This document shows positions 1 through 17,429 of a DNA stretch of 64,000 bases, piece after piece. Source of the stretch: Ectocarpus siliculosus. Its lineage: Eukaryota > Sar > Phaeophyceae > Ectocarpales > Ectocarpaceae. Every line of letters starts with the position of its first letter. Position 1 is the stretch's first letter. The translations under genes were made by a program, and so were the position numbers. A model generated the notes under the pieces. That model was not told where the DNA came from. It did not search any database and saw only the letters and a program-made list of their open reading frames with translations. The DNA lies in NCBI GenBank assembly GCA_000310025.1, contig FN649752.1, positions 3,997,541 through 4,061,540 of the forward strand, in the 5' to 3' direction.

Positions 1-1070
1 GTATCCCCCTGGGATCCTCACCACCAGATACTGCTGCGAGTATATCTAACACGCGATATTGCTCAAGAGAGACGAGCGTGCGTCCGGTCGTGGACAGACT
101 AACCTGCAAGGACTTTTCTGTGTACAGAGAAGTCTCTACTGCTCACGATTCACAGTTAATTTTACTTGGTGGTCTACATAGTGCATTGATGTAGTCGACA
201 CGTTGATTGTCTCCAGGGTACAGACTACGGTACACGCTGTGTTTGCACATGTACTGCATTAGGATTCCGCGGAGGCGCGTGCCGTGCGGAACGTGTGGTA
301 CGGGGACGTCTCCCTCCGTTGGCCACAGCAAATTATAATCAAGGCATTTCGAAAGAAACACAATGAACCCCTATACCTATTCAGTGCGGGGGGAGCACAA
401 GACTAGTGACGGTCCAACTTACCACGAAGAGACTTGTGCTACAGTATATATTCGCCGACTTGTGCTACAGTATCTACATGGACTATTTTAGACTTACGGC
501 AGCGGGTTGAAAGTGGTTGTGATAAATCAACGCGACGAGTATCGACGACGTTGCCTGTCTGAAGCTGTTTGTTAGCGGGTTTAATTAGCTGCTGGCTGAG
601 TGCACTGCGTTGTTGACAGATCACGACCCGACGGTGAATAGAGACATCGAATGAAAGAACAGATGCTCGTGGAACCAGATGAATAAGTTGGTCACGGTGC
701 AACACTATTATATTCCCATTGCCAATCAACCGCGAACTCTTATCTGTTGAAGAGAAAGGGTGTGGTCCTGGAGAAACTTGCCGTTCACCGTTCGCTGTTT
801 TGGTGACATTGTAAACAGTCGTCCCGGTCGCAGCTCAGCCACACACAGGCCAAGTACGAATGGAAGTATATCTCTTATATATTGTATACACTTGCTGTGA
901 GCGAAAAGGTAAATACCCTATTAGACAAGACAAAAAAACTACCCAACAAAGAGGACCAACTCCTGTGTTAATGTTGATGCCGTTTGGGTGGTGATTCGCA
1001 TTTCGTATTTCACAATTTGTTTCACATAGACGTTCATAACGAATGAATTCACTCACCATCATCTGAGCCT
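1..1070. other. No gene recognised
   Basis: Several short open frames exist on both strands, but none shows a recognisable domain, a signal peptide or phase-compatible splice partners. The base composition is unremarkable. I see no supported feature here. Confidence 0.5.
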
Positions 1071-2580
1071 CTAGATGAGATTCGACGTTTTAAAAAGGCC
1101 GTTCAACAAGATGACGATAAATGAGTGACAGAGACAGGAAGGCCGCAACCGGTGAAGAGAAACAGCGTGTATGGTCGTATGCAGCATGGCGCATCGGCGC
1201 ACCGAATGCGCTTTCGTGATAACATGACACGTTGACTCTATGGTAGGTCGCGTCGGGAACTCACTCGGCCCACACACATTTTCAATACTAAACCACGTAT
1301 ATTATTAATAATAAACCACCTCCGAAATGAACATGAAGCCGTGGTTGCTGCCACATCGACCGCGAGACTCGAGAAAAAAGAGCGATCATGACAGGGGAAG
1401 ATAGAAGGCGAACCGTTCAAGAGGGCCGCATGAAGCGCACATGGTGGAACAACTCTGGCACAACATGCAACTAGCTTACTCGTCGACTCACCGTATGCGC
1501 TTTCGTCGTGTCGGGTCCTTGGCACAATGGCGCGTTGGAAACTCACTCGACCCACACACACTTTCATATACCTGAACATTTTGCCGTTGCTGTGCTGCCA
1601 AGCGGGCTTTGAGATTCGATAATAGCCGTCGGCAATGTTCGAGAAGCAATAATGAGCGATGAAGACAGGAAGATAGAAGGCGAGGGTTCACGAGGGCCGA
1701 AGCAGCGCGCATGGTCGCACACGTCTGGAGCAACATCTCGCCAGACGTGCACCATATGTCGAGATCAGCCTTCGAGACACGGCCGGGCAAAGAAAGGTGG
1801 GGGAATCGGAAGAAGAGGGCCAAAAAAAGAATTTGGTCGGAGCCATTGAAGCTAACAGCTTCTGAATATATACACGAGGAAAAGTGAGATTCATTTGTCC
1901 GAAATTCAAGGAGGTAGGGGAGGGGCGGACAGCCTCACCGACCAACTTGAATATAGAAGTACATCGTTCGGGGTAAGAGAGGAGATATTCATTATTTTCC
2001 GAGTATTGCACATGGTTCCAAAGATCAATAGAAGAGTGACAACAAGACGGCGAACGAAGTGGTAATAATGAGGAAATGCATGGTCGCACGCGTGTTGTGA
2101 CTGCCGCTGCCCGCGGACGGGGGTGAACTTCGGCAGGGGGGCATAGCTTGCGATGTCTACTCAAGATACGCAAAACGTGCGCCGTACTGTGGTACATAGA
2201 TCGACATCGGTCTGTTGATTTCTGCCACACAAGCTGACCTTGAGATTGGAATCTTGCACACAGAGCGATGAGGACAGCAAGACGGCGAACTAGTGCAGAC
2301 GAGAGAGAAACAGCGCGCATGGTCGTACATGGCTGGACACTTGTGACGCACGCTGCTGCATCCGGAAGTAGATCAAACTTGGCTACTGGCCATGATTTAG
2401 GATGCTCTATCGAGGCATACTCGAGATGTCACGAGCCGTGCGCCATGGGTCGAGATCGGCTTTTGAGACGCGCTCGCCGGGAAAGGTTGGGGAATCGGAA
2501 TAAGAGGGTCGGTCGGTCTGCGACAAATGAATTTAGGTCGGAGAGACTGAGGGTTACAGCTTCAGAATGCTTGATTTCGT
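1071..2580. repeat. Diverged tandem/local repeat block
   Basis: Several related segments lie head to tail. The clearest pair is about 1,640-1,880 and 2,240-2,570. Both contain a GCGCGCATGGTCG word, then a TCGAGATC segment, then GGGGAATCGGAA-AAGAGGG, then a TTTAGGTCGGAG-like segment, in the same order. A second related pair is about 1,250-1,310 and 1,540-1,580, where the minus strand reads GTGTGTGGGCCGAGTGAGTT and GTGTGTGGGTCGAGTGAGTT. Divergence is considerable, so the duplication is old. Overlapping minus-strand frames of 111-210 codons are probably by-products of the repeat. Whether it derives from a mobile element is not visible. Confidence 0.5.
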
Positions 2581-2585
2581 ATTGA

Positions 2586-5068
2586 TTGCAACCACATCAA
2601 TCCGTGTTGTGGTGCAGATCGAAGAGAAGTCACTGTGTGTGGTGAATGGGGTAGGTCTTCCCGAATAGGTCGCGATCGTGAATAGACGGTTTAGCCGGTT
2701 CGGGTGTTGGCTTGTCACGGCGAATAGTTAATAAACTAGCTCGATGTCGAGAACCACGTGACGACATACGTTAGAGACCATTTGTTGTGCACTGAATACC
2801 CGCGACAAGGACCAGAGGGGGCATACGGACAACAATTATTTGTACGAAATGCTCTTGTTGGCGCTCGGAAGTACCGCGCCCCAGAAGGGGAAGGTGCTGG
2901 AACCGTTGGTGACCATCTCTTTCGTCCGTAAATGAACTACAAATAGTCTTCGCGCATGTATTTGGAAAGTCAGCCCCCGTCACCTTGGCTTGTTTCTTCC
3001 GAACCTGGGCAGTCTACTGTACGCACGTGTTTGTAGGAGGGCCAAACCATATTCGTCCGGTGGTGCGTCAAGGTGGAATTTCACTCTTTTGTCGGCCATC
3101 CGAACGGTGTCTCTTGTCCTCTCCGACGGGAAATAAATGAAATCGATGAGTATTCGTTTTCATTCCATTCACAAAATTCTCAATACATTAATTACTTCCG
3201 GGGATTTTCTGAGGAGGAGTCACGCGAGTGAGGCGATCTCCACCGTCTGACACTGTGTTGTCAGATACCGCCGTAGCAAGCTCGTGCCGGAAAGGCCAAC
3301 ATTTCAGAGTTTAGTTGAAACAGCATTAACTCTACGAAAGAACTCTTACCTGGAATGAACAGATCGCCCGCGACTGTTTCCGTCTACGGCATAGTCTACT
3401 ACGACACTATTCTACATCGACGAGCGTCATTGTCTTTCGATCTCGACGGTTGTTCCCGAGAAAACACTGGATGAGACGGAACTTGTTGAACCCCTCCCGC
3501 GACATGAGGTGATGGTGCTATCCCCACGGCAACCACATCGAAATGGTGTTGAGAGCTGACACGTCCACAGAGTTTGCCGAAAGTACGTGTACCCAGGCCA
3601 AGCAAAAACGGACTACAGTAGATGCTCGCACCCGTGGGGGATTGGAGTCTCCCTAACTCGATGTGCTGCTTATAGTCTACAGTTGAGTAGTGCGCGTTGG
3701 GAAAGAACTCAACGGAAGGTATTCAGACACCAAGAAGCGCCTGAAAGGTCTCTTCTTCATGCCACATGAACTGCCACTAACGAAGATGCAACACTGTGAA
3801 GATAGGTCACGATCGATCGGGACCCGACCAGTCCAGGTCATTGCCACCCTCCATGCAGCCAGATTCAACGATTCTTGTGTTCTAAAAATCATAACGCTTT
3901 CATCATGGGCTCAAACGTACCGCTGCAGCACACCCAGAGTCCCGCAATATGACATTCCCACGGCGTTCACAAAAATTTCGATTAAATGCAAAGATTACAC
4001 AAGACGAAAACACTCATGACACGCATGGACCTCACAAAGACGCCACCCCGATTTGACTCTCCTCTTCCCCCGTTTGATACTGCCACATCTACTTGATGTA
4101 CACAACGACACATGGAAACTTGAAGGGGCGAATCATGCAGCTTGCCGCACAAAGCCGTTCAGTCTCAAAAGCCGGCACCTGCCATGGGAAACCAGGCTCG
4201 GCCACAGAACGTGCACGACTTGCCGCAATGACGCCCTCACAATCCGTCTCTCTATTAATACCCGCGAGTTCGAGATGCCATACCGCCGACTTCTTTTCAA
4301 CAGGAACGCTCTACAACAACACGCTTGGTGCCTCAAGGTTGTGGTTAGCACCTGCTAGCATCACTGATAAGACAATCAGTGTTGGGGCTTAAACAGACCC
4401 TAAATAAGCCCAATATCCAGCCGGTTTCTTCCAACTCACCGCCAAGACTTCAACACATCCCCTTCGCCTGGGATACTATTCTATTTGAATGAATATTTTC
4501 TCAAAATCAATACTACAAGCACGTCACGGCTGCTGTGCTAAACGAACGTCAGCAGCTATAGCTGAAATAGAGGCCGGCGGGGAGACGAACACGGTGCGTC
4601 GGGAGCCGCCGAACTCGTCCGGCTAAAAATATGGCGAAGCATCGTCCAGGAGAGGAGCAACAGCGGAACAACGCGGTGGGTGGGTCACGTTCAGCACCGA
4701 CATCTTGTGCTACAGTAGTGTATTTTTGCCGACGTTCGAAAGGGCAATCCACCTCCAGTATCTACATGGACTGTTTTAGACGAAGCTTGTCCGTGCCTGG
4801 CTCAACACCCTCGCAAGGTGCCCTCTCTGTTTGCCCGTCTCTACCGCTTTTGCAAATAAACGATGATCGCGGCTTCCACGACGACCAGCAGTGGGAGGGC
4901 GGCGGCTGCGGGAACAAGAAGATCAGGGGGAAACAGACACGTTCCGGTACACACGCGAAGAAGCGCACATTTGTACTGAACCAGAGAGGTACAGCTCTGT
5001 ACGATAATCCTCGCCACGCCATGGTCGTCACCGCAAGCCCCCCCGGCCTATTGTCACTACGTTCTCAC
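2586..5068. other. Intergenic, no supported gene
   Basis: Only short frames without recognisable motifs or convincing splice partners occur. This stretch is downstream of the minus-strand peroxidase and must contain its 3' untranslated region, but I found no decisive polyadenylation signal. Confidence 0.45.
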
Positions 5069-9835
<4,767 letters not shown>

Positions 9836-10520
9836 GATGGCCAGCTGACGGTGACAAGAGTTTGTGCTGTTTAGTGACGACGGCCGGCGCGACAACACGA
9901 AAACAAGGTCAAGACTTTTCGGAACACTTCACGGTGACCGCGCGAGAGAGAAGCTGACACTATGTGGTTGAAGCAGTTCCATGCTAAAAAGGTTTACGAT
10001 AGGTTGAAAACTGGAAAGGGACCTAAGCGGAGACGTATTGAGAGCGATGGCAAGCACCGCAAGAGGAAGTCCGACAGAGAAAAAACAGTCATGTTTGTGA
10101 TTGTCTTTCCTCCTGTGTGACCCCCGCTGATTCCTCCAGAAAAGGTGACAAAATGTGTTAAAACTGATGATCGTAATAAGCCAGGCGCCCCCCACACACA
10201 TACATCGATCGAGGAGGCAGAGATAGCGTGGAAGGAAGCAAGAGATTTGAGCCAGCCACATGAGAGAATTTTCCTGTGTCTACGAGATCAGCTGTATCTA
10301 TCCACGGTCGACATCCGTCATTCCCAGCAACAGATTTTTACCCTGAAAACCGCGGCGGCGGCGGTCCCGAAGAGGTGTAGTCTGTAGCCGAGAGGCCTCG
10401 GCGCAAGATGTCACAGTCTTGTTTGGATCTTGGGGTTGGATCTACTGCTGTGATGGTTAGTGTCATTACATGATCGGTGAGTACAGGGGCCCGCAGCCCG
10501 CAGTCGCAATAGGCCGAATG
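9836..10520. other. Intergenic, probable promoter side of the peroxidase gene
   Basis: No coding frame with recognisable motifs. The region lies directly upstream of the minus-strand peroxidase start and should hold its promoter, but I see no clear TATA box or initiator. Confidence 0.35.
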
Positions 10521-11467
10521 TTCCAAGGGTTTACTCGGAAACGTTTTTTTTTCGGGCAGGTGTTCGGCGGTATTGCCATTTGGCGGTAATTGAATTCTGT
10601 TGGCTGTAATGCGTGTTTCGCCGGTACCGACTTTGGCGGAGGCGGCAACACGAATTTTGGCGGTAATTTTTCGGCGGCATTGCCATACGGCGGTAACTGT
10701 TTTGACGGCAGGCGGTCATACGATTTTCGGTGGTAACGACTACGTTGGAGGCGGTAAAACCATTTTTTTTGGGGAAAAGTTTCGGCGGTAATAGTTCTGG
10801 CGGTAGGCGGTAACGCGTTTTTGGCGGAGGGGGTAAAACCAAAAAATGGCGGTAACACGGCGGACTACCGGGACCGCCCACACCACGGCGGTAATGTCAC
10901 CACGGTATGATTGCCGTTATATGGTCACAACTTCAAGCGGCACCAAACACGGCGGAAATTGCGGTCCTGAGTTCCCGCGCCCGAACCATGTACATTCTCC
11001 ATTGTTTTGTTTGTCGTTTTTCACCAGCGAGCTTCACACATTAGAGTCAACTAGACAAAAAAAATGTGCGCGCCTCCTCGTCTCCCTGCCCACTCAATAT
11101 GTTCAATGGTCCTCCCGAAAACGAACCAGAACCAAAGAATACAGATGAAAAACATTGCCGCAAAAAACAAGTACGTCCGCACGTGGACCCGAGCTCCTGC
11201 ATCCACACTGTGGTTATACAGCAGTCGAGACTAGGCATCTACTCACTCAGCCAATCGTTCGACGGTAACGTACCTATATGGCGGTAATTTTTCGGCGGTA
11301 ATGGGGTAATGTTTCGGCGGTGTTGACGTACGGCGGTATTTGTTTGGGCGTTCGGAGGTAATGCGTTTGTTGGCGGTAACGACCTTGGCGGAGGCGGTAA
11401 AACAGAATTTTGGTGGTAATCTTTGGGCGGTACCGCCACACGAAAATTTCCGAGTAAACCCTTGGAA
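10521..11467. mobile_element. Terminal-inverted-repeat element (MITE-like), about 947 bp
   Basis: Bases 10521-10541 and 11447-11467 are perfect 21-bp inverted repeats, beginning TTCCAAGGGTTTACTCGG on the plus strand at the left end. The interior has two blocks (about 10,565-10,920 and 11,265-11,435) crowded with GGCGGTAA/GGCGGTAT words in the same orientation, separated by about 340 bp of unrelated sequence. No transposase frame is visible, so the element is non-autonomous. A clear target-site duplication was not found. The open frames inside are products of the repeated word. Confidence 0.75.
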
Positions 11468-12280
11468 TTTTGTAATGTTCATTGTGCGGGTAAGCGACAG
11501 CATACGGTGCAATCTGGCCCGAGGTTGCCGCTGTTGTCGTCTTCCCCTCTGTAGTTGCAAAAAAACGGTAACTGGGTGGTCGTGGCCAATCAGCCTGGGG
11601 CCTGCGGGCGAATCCCCGCGTCATTTCCTTCTGAACCATTATAAGTCAAGAGTATTCGTTCTCAGTCATTTTTTCCCAAAGGAAATGAATGTGCATACAA
11701 CATCGGTATTTTGACAGAGAGGGTGTGATGAAATCTTCTGTTCCGTTATACTTCGAAGCAGGCAGCAGTCCCCTCCCTGTTGTACTTCTATCTCTCCTTC
11801 GTATTTTCTTCCCCCCCCGCCAGCAAACATAACATCACAGTAGCACAGACAGATACCAACAGCAGTAACATCCATTATCCATTGCCCATCGCCAGCCCCA
11901 AAACTGCTGGGCACTGCGCCATCTGGTGGGCGGGTGTAGAGCGCATCTCTCCGAACACGCAGGCGGAGCAGATCTACTGCTGTGAGATAACATATGGTTA
12001 CAGCAGTTCATGCGTTGTATATTTCCGGATCTTGCGTTGGCGTGGCATGTGGGTCAACGTTGAGTTTCAAAATCTACACAACAGAAGGAGCTAGGGCACA
12101 TACATGCTATGCGCATGTCTGGATTAGATTTGCAGCAGCAGGGCGTTCCGGGCTCTCCCTGGGTGCAAATCACATTTAAGCAATATTCCTCGGTGCCTGA
12201 ACGGAGAAACTACAACGTCCCCGCCTCTTAGTCACACCCCCGGCATCTCTTTTCTCTCTCTTTTCATCTCGATATCATGT
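11468..12280. other. No gene recognised
   Basis: Short frames only, with no domain or consistent splice pattern. Confidence 0.4.
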
Positions 12281-12399
12281 TATCTATATACTCACAGGAT
12301 TTATATATATACTCACAGGATGGTCGTCGTGACGTGATACATTTCTTGTTATTAGTATGGGAAAAAATAAAAAAAGATGGCTCGATTTTTGGCATTTCT

Positions 12400-13012
12400 A
12401 CAGCAGTATGGACCAGACGCCGACTGTACATGGAAGTCGTACGAGTGTCGACTCAGTGGTGCTGTCAGAGCATCTTCCACGCACTTCTGCCAGTGCTGGT
12501 TTGTTGATTGGAGTCTTGTACGTCGAGATACAGCAGTGGGATTCTCGGGTTGTGGAGGCAAAAGTGAACCAGAGCAAAACATTTCATGCATAGCTCGAAT
12601 ACTGCTGTGTTTTTTCAACAGCAGTATGGACTAGACGCCGAACAACGTCCGCGTACTACCGCAACGACCTAACTGGATAGGATACTTCCTGCCACGGCGA
12701 ACCATAGTACAGTGCGATGCAAAAATCCGTTCGTGTGTCGCGCGGCCGCCACATGTGTCGATAACAGGTACACGTATAGAGCTCTCGCCATGTTGTCGTT
12801 ACCGCGCAGGAGGACCCCTCGGAGATCTTCCACATGGTGCTACAACGACAGCAGTACTACTGTACATAGATGTCGTAGGAGAGTGGAGTTGTGCTGTCAC
12901 GGCATCTTCCACGCACTCTCCTACCGGTGCTTGCATCGATTGGAGTCTTGTAGCCCGAAATACAAGAGTGGGTTGGGTTCCCGGGTTGTGGAAGCAAACC
13001 TGCCTGCAACAA
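12400..13012. repeat. Direct repeat pair of about 170 bp
   Basis: About 12,402-12,572 and 12,850-13,005 are related in the same orientation. Both run through ACAGCAGTA, a GGTGCTGTCA/TTGTGCTGTCA segment, GCATCTTCCACGCACT, TTGATTGGAGTCTTGTA and a GGGTTGTGGA-GCAAA end. Nothing suggests coding. Confidence 0.6.
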
Positions 13013-13283
13013 CAGAGGAGGTGGTGTTCTATTTACTAGAGTATCCCTCCCGCTCAACTTTTTTTTTTTGCGACATGTGGTTGCATATTTTGCCACTGCC
13101 GAAAAAGGCCGCAGTCCGCCTTCGCATTTTTCATTTTACACCGAACGACGCGGGACGGGTCGACCTTCATCATTGTTGTTGTTGTTGTTGTCTTCCCATT
13201 AAAAACCGTTCCGATCTCTCTCTACCCAGTAACTTCGTATGTCCGTACTTGTGGATTACCTGTTGGAAATTGTGGGAATCCCT

Positions 13284-14012
13284 TCATTCCGAGAGAGCCA
13301 CAGGTCGGCATCCGGCCTTTTCTTTTTTTGTATGCACTTTTCTTATATGCACTTTTCTTCCTGTGAAGTTTTGACGTTGCGCTTTTGCCATCGTCGCTGA
13401 AGTGTTTGTGGCTTCAAACCTTCTCAGCCGGCCTTCAAACTTCTTGTTGATAAGTCTCCGTGGTAACTTCTTCGCGCATGAGTCATATGCAGGTATGACC
13501 TGCGCTTTGACTTTCACGATGGGTATTTTACCTCCTTGTCTTGCATTGGTGAGTACCTGCGTTATACGGAAGGATCGTTCCACGACGCAAACAAACGTCG
13601 ACGTCTCCGTTTTTTTTTTGTTCCCTCCGCACTCCTTCCTTGCCGCGGTTTTCACACTGACTTCGAACGTGGCGTGCAATTTCCTCTCTTCGTACCTGCC
13701 TCGTCGGCCTTCTCCATCGTTATGTACATAATGTATACCTCGATTTTTCGGCTTTTCGATTCCGATAGAGACAAGACTACGGACTGACATGTCCCTTTCA
13801 CCCCCGACGGGACCGCGCGCTCGTCGAGTGCCGAAATTCTTCACCACTTCCTTGCCTCTCCCAACACCGTCCCTTCTTCCCGCCCCAACAAATCTTCTCC
13901 CCTTCTTCTTCTTCTTTCCTTCCTCCCGGACACTCACCACCATCCGCCCTGGATGTTGGCCCCCAGTCCCATTGGGGGGCGGGGGGCCAATCCTTAACCC
14001 TAGTTTCTCCAT
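13284..14012 (-). CDS. Lysine/arginine-rich open frame, 242 codons, unassigned
   Basis: A single uninterrupted ATG-initiated frame of 242 codons. The product is strongly basic with clusters such as KKKKKGRR, PRRLINKKFEGRLRR and KVHIRKVHTKKEKAG. No recognisable domain, signal peptide or membrane segment is present. The plus strand here is pyrimidine-rich, which by itself favours long lysine/arginine-rich frames on the minus strand, so this may be a composition artefact. No splice partners were identified. Confidence 0.25.
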   Translation of the reverse strand: MEKLGLRIGPPPPNGTGGQHPGRMVVSVREEGKKKKKGRRFVGAGRRDGVGRGKEVVKNFGTRRARGPVGGERDMSVRSLVSIGIEKPKNRGIHYVHNDGEGRRGRYEERKLHATFEVSVKTAARKECGGNKKKTETSTFVCVVERSFRITQVLTNARQGGKIPIVKVKAQVIPAYDSCAKKLPRRLINKKFEGRLRRFEATNTSATMAKAQRQNFTGRKVHIRKVHTKKEKAGCRPVALSE

Positions 14013-14593
14013 ATTGTCGATGTCTCCTCATGCCTATTCCTACAGAAAGAGGGGCTACAGGAGAAACGTGCGTCCCGTCTACCATTTACCGTAAAAAAAA
14101 AAATGTCATGGACCATCCGGAGGACGGAACGAGGGGACGGGAGGACGGCCGGACCTAAACCGACCGAACTTTTAACCCTTTGGATCTTGCGTTCAAGCAG
14201 GTTCAAGCAGAGATTCAAGTGAATCTAACCAGATTAACTGATGGGACGTCGAGCGTGGGGAAACTTGCCGGATAGGCGGGAACATGCCAACAGGAGTAGG
14301 AGTTGCATCGTAGCTCTCATCTGTAGCTTTGCAAAGAGGCAATGTGGATTCCCATAGAAAGAATCATACAGCGAGAGCACAGGATGCATCTTGGAGGATC
14401 CCAAGACATCGTGAAATCTACTGGTGGTGGTGCGATGATGCTGTTGCAGCAACACTCGTGAAGAAGAGCTAGGCTCGCTGCTATCACCTGTTGTGCATGC
14501 TTGGAGTGCATCGAAGTACCACCAAGAAAACTTCTCCCGGTCTTTCCAAGAGGCTCGAAAACGATGTTTGAGCCCTCTGCCCTTGTTGGAGGC

Positions 14594-14634
14594 CTCAGCA
14601 GTCTACAGCAGTCTAGACTACAGCAGTAGTCTTG
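14594..14634. repeat. Palindromic cluster of the CTACAGCAGT word
   Basis: Three copies of CTACAGCAGT/CTACAGCAGTC lie within 40 bp around a GTCTAGAC palindrome. The same word recurs singly through the window, for example near 12,400, 15,474, 15,672, 29,246, 39,201 and 43,475. Confidence 0.6.
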
Positions 14635-14639
14635 CATGC

Positions 14640-17429
14640 GAAGGAGATCACAAACCACATGTAGGTGCACTGCTGCAAAGATCTCACCCGTATCCGTGGC
14701 GTGGATGGACTGGCTGCTCAGATTAGGTCAGGCGCGGCCCTGGAAAGTGTGTGTGTGCTCGTTGTGTGGGTTGTGTGTGCGGCGCGCGGGGTGTGAGAGG
14801 GTCTTGCGAGCGAGGCGGCTAGGCGGGGCGGCGGGGCTGTGATACGGGGCTAAAGATTAAATATTGTTTGTCCGCGGGAGGTTATCGATCCGAACACCGA
14901 GCAAAAACATGTTGACGAAAAAACATTTGTGTGGTACATAACTAATGTATGCACAACATCAAAGATCAACTATTTAATGGCCCGGTGTAATGCATTAGGC
15001 GCACCTGTTCGACCGAGACGATGTTCACCCATCATCTAGCTAGGCAGACTGGCGCTCCTGATATAATTGCCCGCTCGAAGAGAAGTATTGAAATCCTTCC
15101 GTTTCGGTTGAGCAGAAGGGTGTTGACGGATATCGGCGGAAATTCTGACGAGATATTCATACGTGCGCGCGCACATATGCAGACTATCTGTGGAAGGCTT
15201 CCTCCTACCCCATGCGAAGGGACGAACACTGATGATGCATGTCTGGGGACGGATATATGCGGCACGCGGATAAATACCCTGGAACACGCAGAAACGCGGG
15301 TGCTGCTACTCTCCAATATGGCCCCCTGCTGCTGTCGACCCACCAACGTAGTACGAGAGCTGGCCATCGCATGATGGAAGCAGTCCGTTTTTTTTTTTTT
15401 CGCGAAACTTTTCAGATCATGTGGGAACCGCTGTCAACCTGTCACCTGTCAACTGGCTTCATCAACTCATCAACTACAGCAGCTGTCTGAGGTGCGCTTT
15501 GATGCGGCGGTTACAGCGCCATTGCAGACCTACCAGCTCAGTCGATAGGTACTATACATCCATCTTTGTCTATCCTCATCAGCGAACGGCAAAGAGAAAA
15601 GGATCAATACTCTGTCTGTCCTCAGCAGCGAACAGCAAAGAGATGGAAAAAAACAAGCTGCGGAGGTCCCTAGACTACAGCAGTGCAGCTGGCTGCTGCT
15701 TGAGGAAAACGGCGAACAGGTAACACGTGCGGGTAGCCTTGTAGAATATCGCCCACCCCAACACCACTTGAAGAACTCGAGTGAGAACGTGAGAATGGAT
15801 CTCCCTCCATTGTGTAGATGTCGATAAGGCACGTTGGCAGTAAGCAGGTCACACAAACCAGCTGACCCGCACAGAGCACAGCAGGCAGAGCACCACAACG
15901 ATCAGCAGATCAGCAGGTTCTCGTGCCGGTTCATCGAAACCAGTTCTCGTCAGAGGGAGATCTCTGTTGACGGAATGACGGAATGTTAGAATTGATCCCA
16001 TGCCATGTAGCCGGCCCGCATGCATGCATATTTTCTCTTCCCCCCTCTTTCTCCTCCAGGGCGTTTCCACGAAGTAGCAGCCCTCGGGTCCGATCGACTC
16101 ACGCACGAACAGCGTTACAACCAAGTCCGAGGGCTGCAAAGCACACCTGGAGCTTGGAGGCTTGGAGGAGGGGGTCATGAACGAGAACAACACAGGCCCA
16201 TTCGGTGAGAACGAAGAGGTTATTTGCTGAATCCGGTGCCTGCCGATGCCTCCAGGGCACCGAATCGCGCCCGCTCTTACGCCCCCCCCCCCCTCCCCCA
16301 GCATAGAGGACAACCTGCAGACGGTATCCCACTCAGTACATATTTACATCCCGACGCAATTTGCCACAATGCCTGTCTCTAGTTGTTGGGCGTCGCTTTG
16401 GCACTTTGGTTTGGAGCAGGTTGCTTCAACATGCCCATGAAGCAACCGTGCACGAAGGAGACACAAAATGTACTCCTGAACAGCTCTTCAACCCCATAAT
16501 AGACCGACACCGACTTCCTGCGTGAGCAGCAAGAGTGGAGATCGGTGCACATGCCGGATATCAACAGATTTCCCCTCCCTCCGTCAGGGTACAATGTTCC
16601 GCCGTTCCGCTTTTAGGCGACACACAACAGTTGGAGCTGTTTCGATGGCGAAAGCGAGCCTGTTTCACCCACGGGGGAGATAGCGCTGTGTGCTACTCGG
16701 GGAACCGTAGGAATACGAGTTGGCCATTGTGCAACACTAGGAATTCATTGCCAATCTTCACGGTCCTATATTATCTGCTGTGGAGGAGACGAAGTGTTTG
16801 CAAAAAAATAATAACGAACAGGTCGAGAATCCAGCAGGGACTTGCGACGGAAGTCCTGCTGTAAAGTGCAGGCGTTAAAGGGAACCCAGAGCAGCCCGTG
16901 CCTGGTACGCACAGAAAGAGCGGCTTACCCGAACTCTCTACATGTTCGGATAGTTGTTCGTTGTCATCAAAAATAGCTCCGTATTGGCTTGACAGCAGTG
17001 AGGCGCCAAAACCTCGCCTCGAGTCTCGCTAATATATGCCCCAAAACCTCGTGCACGTAAACTACGAATTGATAATCAGCCCTTGTTTTTGTCGCTAGCA
17101 CCCAAGTGCACATCCGACAACCTCCCCTAGTTGTTGATCATCTAACTTGCTTGCCCACCCAATAAGCCACCCTGCTTGCCCAATAGTTTTGACTAGAGTG
17201 TATTTTTCTCTGCTCCCGTGCCACCTAAACCGTACAGAGCACCCGAAACCCGTACGAAGCGCGACGGGGTAAACTTTTACTTTTCCCCAAAATATCGTTT
17301 CCTTTCCTTTCACCCGGTGCGTATTTGTGAAACACAGGAGCCCATGCCTCTACGAACGGCGTCAGCGGGGGTGGACCGACACCCCCACCATCCGTTGCGC
17401 AAGCCTTCTTGACGGGGCTACGCAGCCGT
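14640..17429. other. No gene recognised
   Basis: Contains short frames and a few homopolymer runs (for example the C-run near 16,280). Nothing is supported as a gene. The last few hundred bases should include the promoter of the plus-strand gene starting at 17,430. Confidence 0.4.

Noticed and set aside
10466-11639. Minus-strand frames rich in LPP/TTEK over the inverted-repeat element
   Set aside because: They are translations of the GGCGGTAA word and lack any transposase motif.
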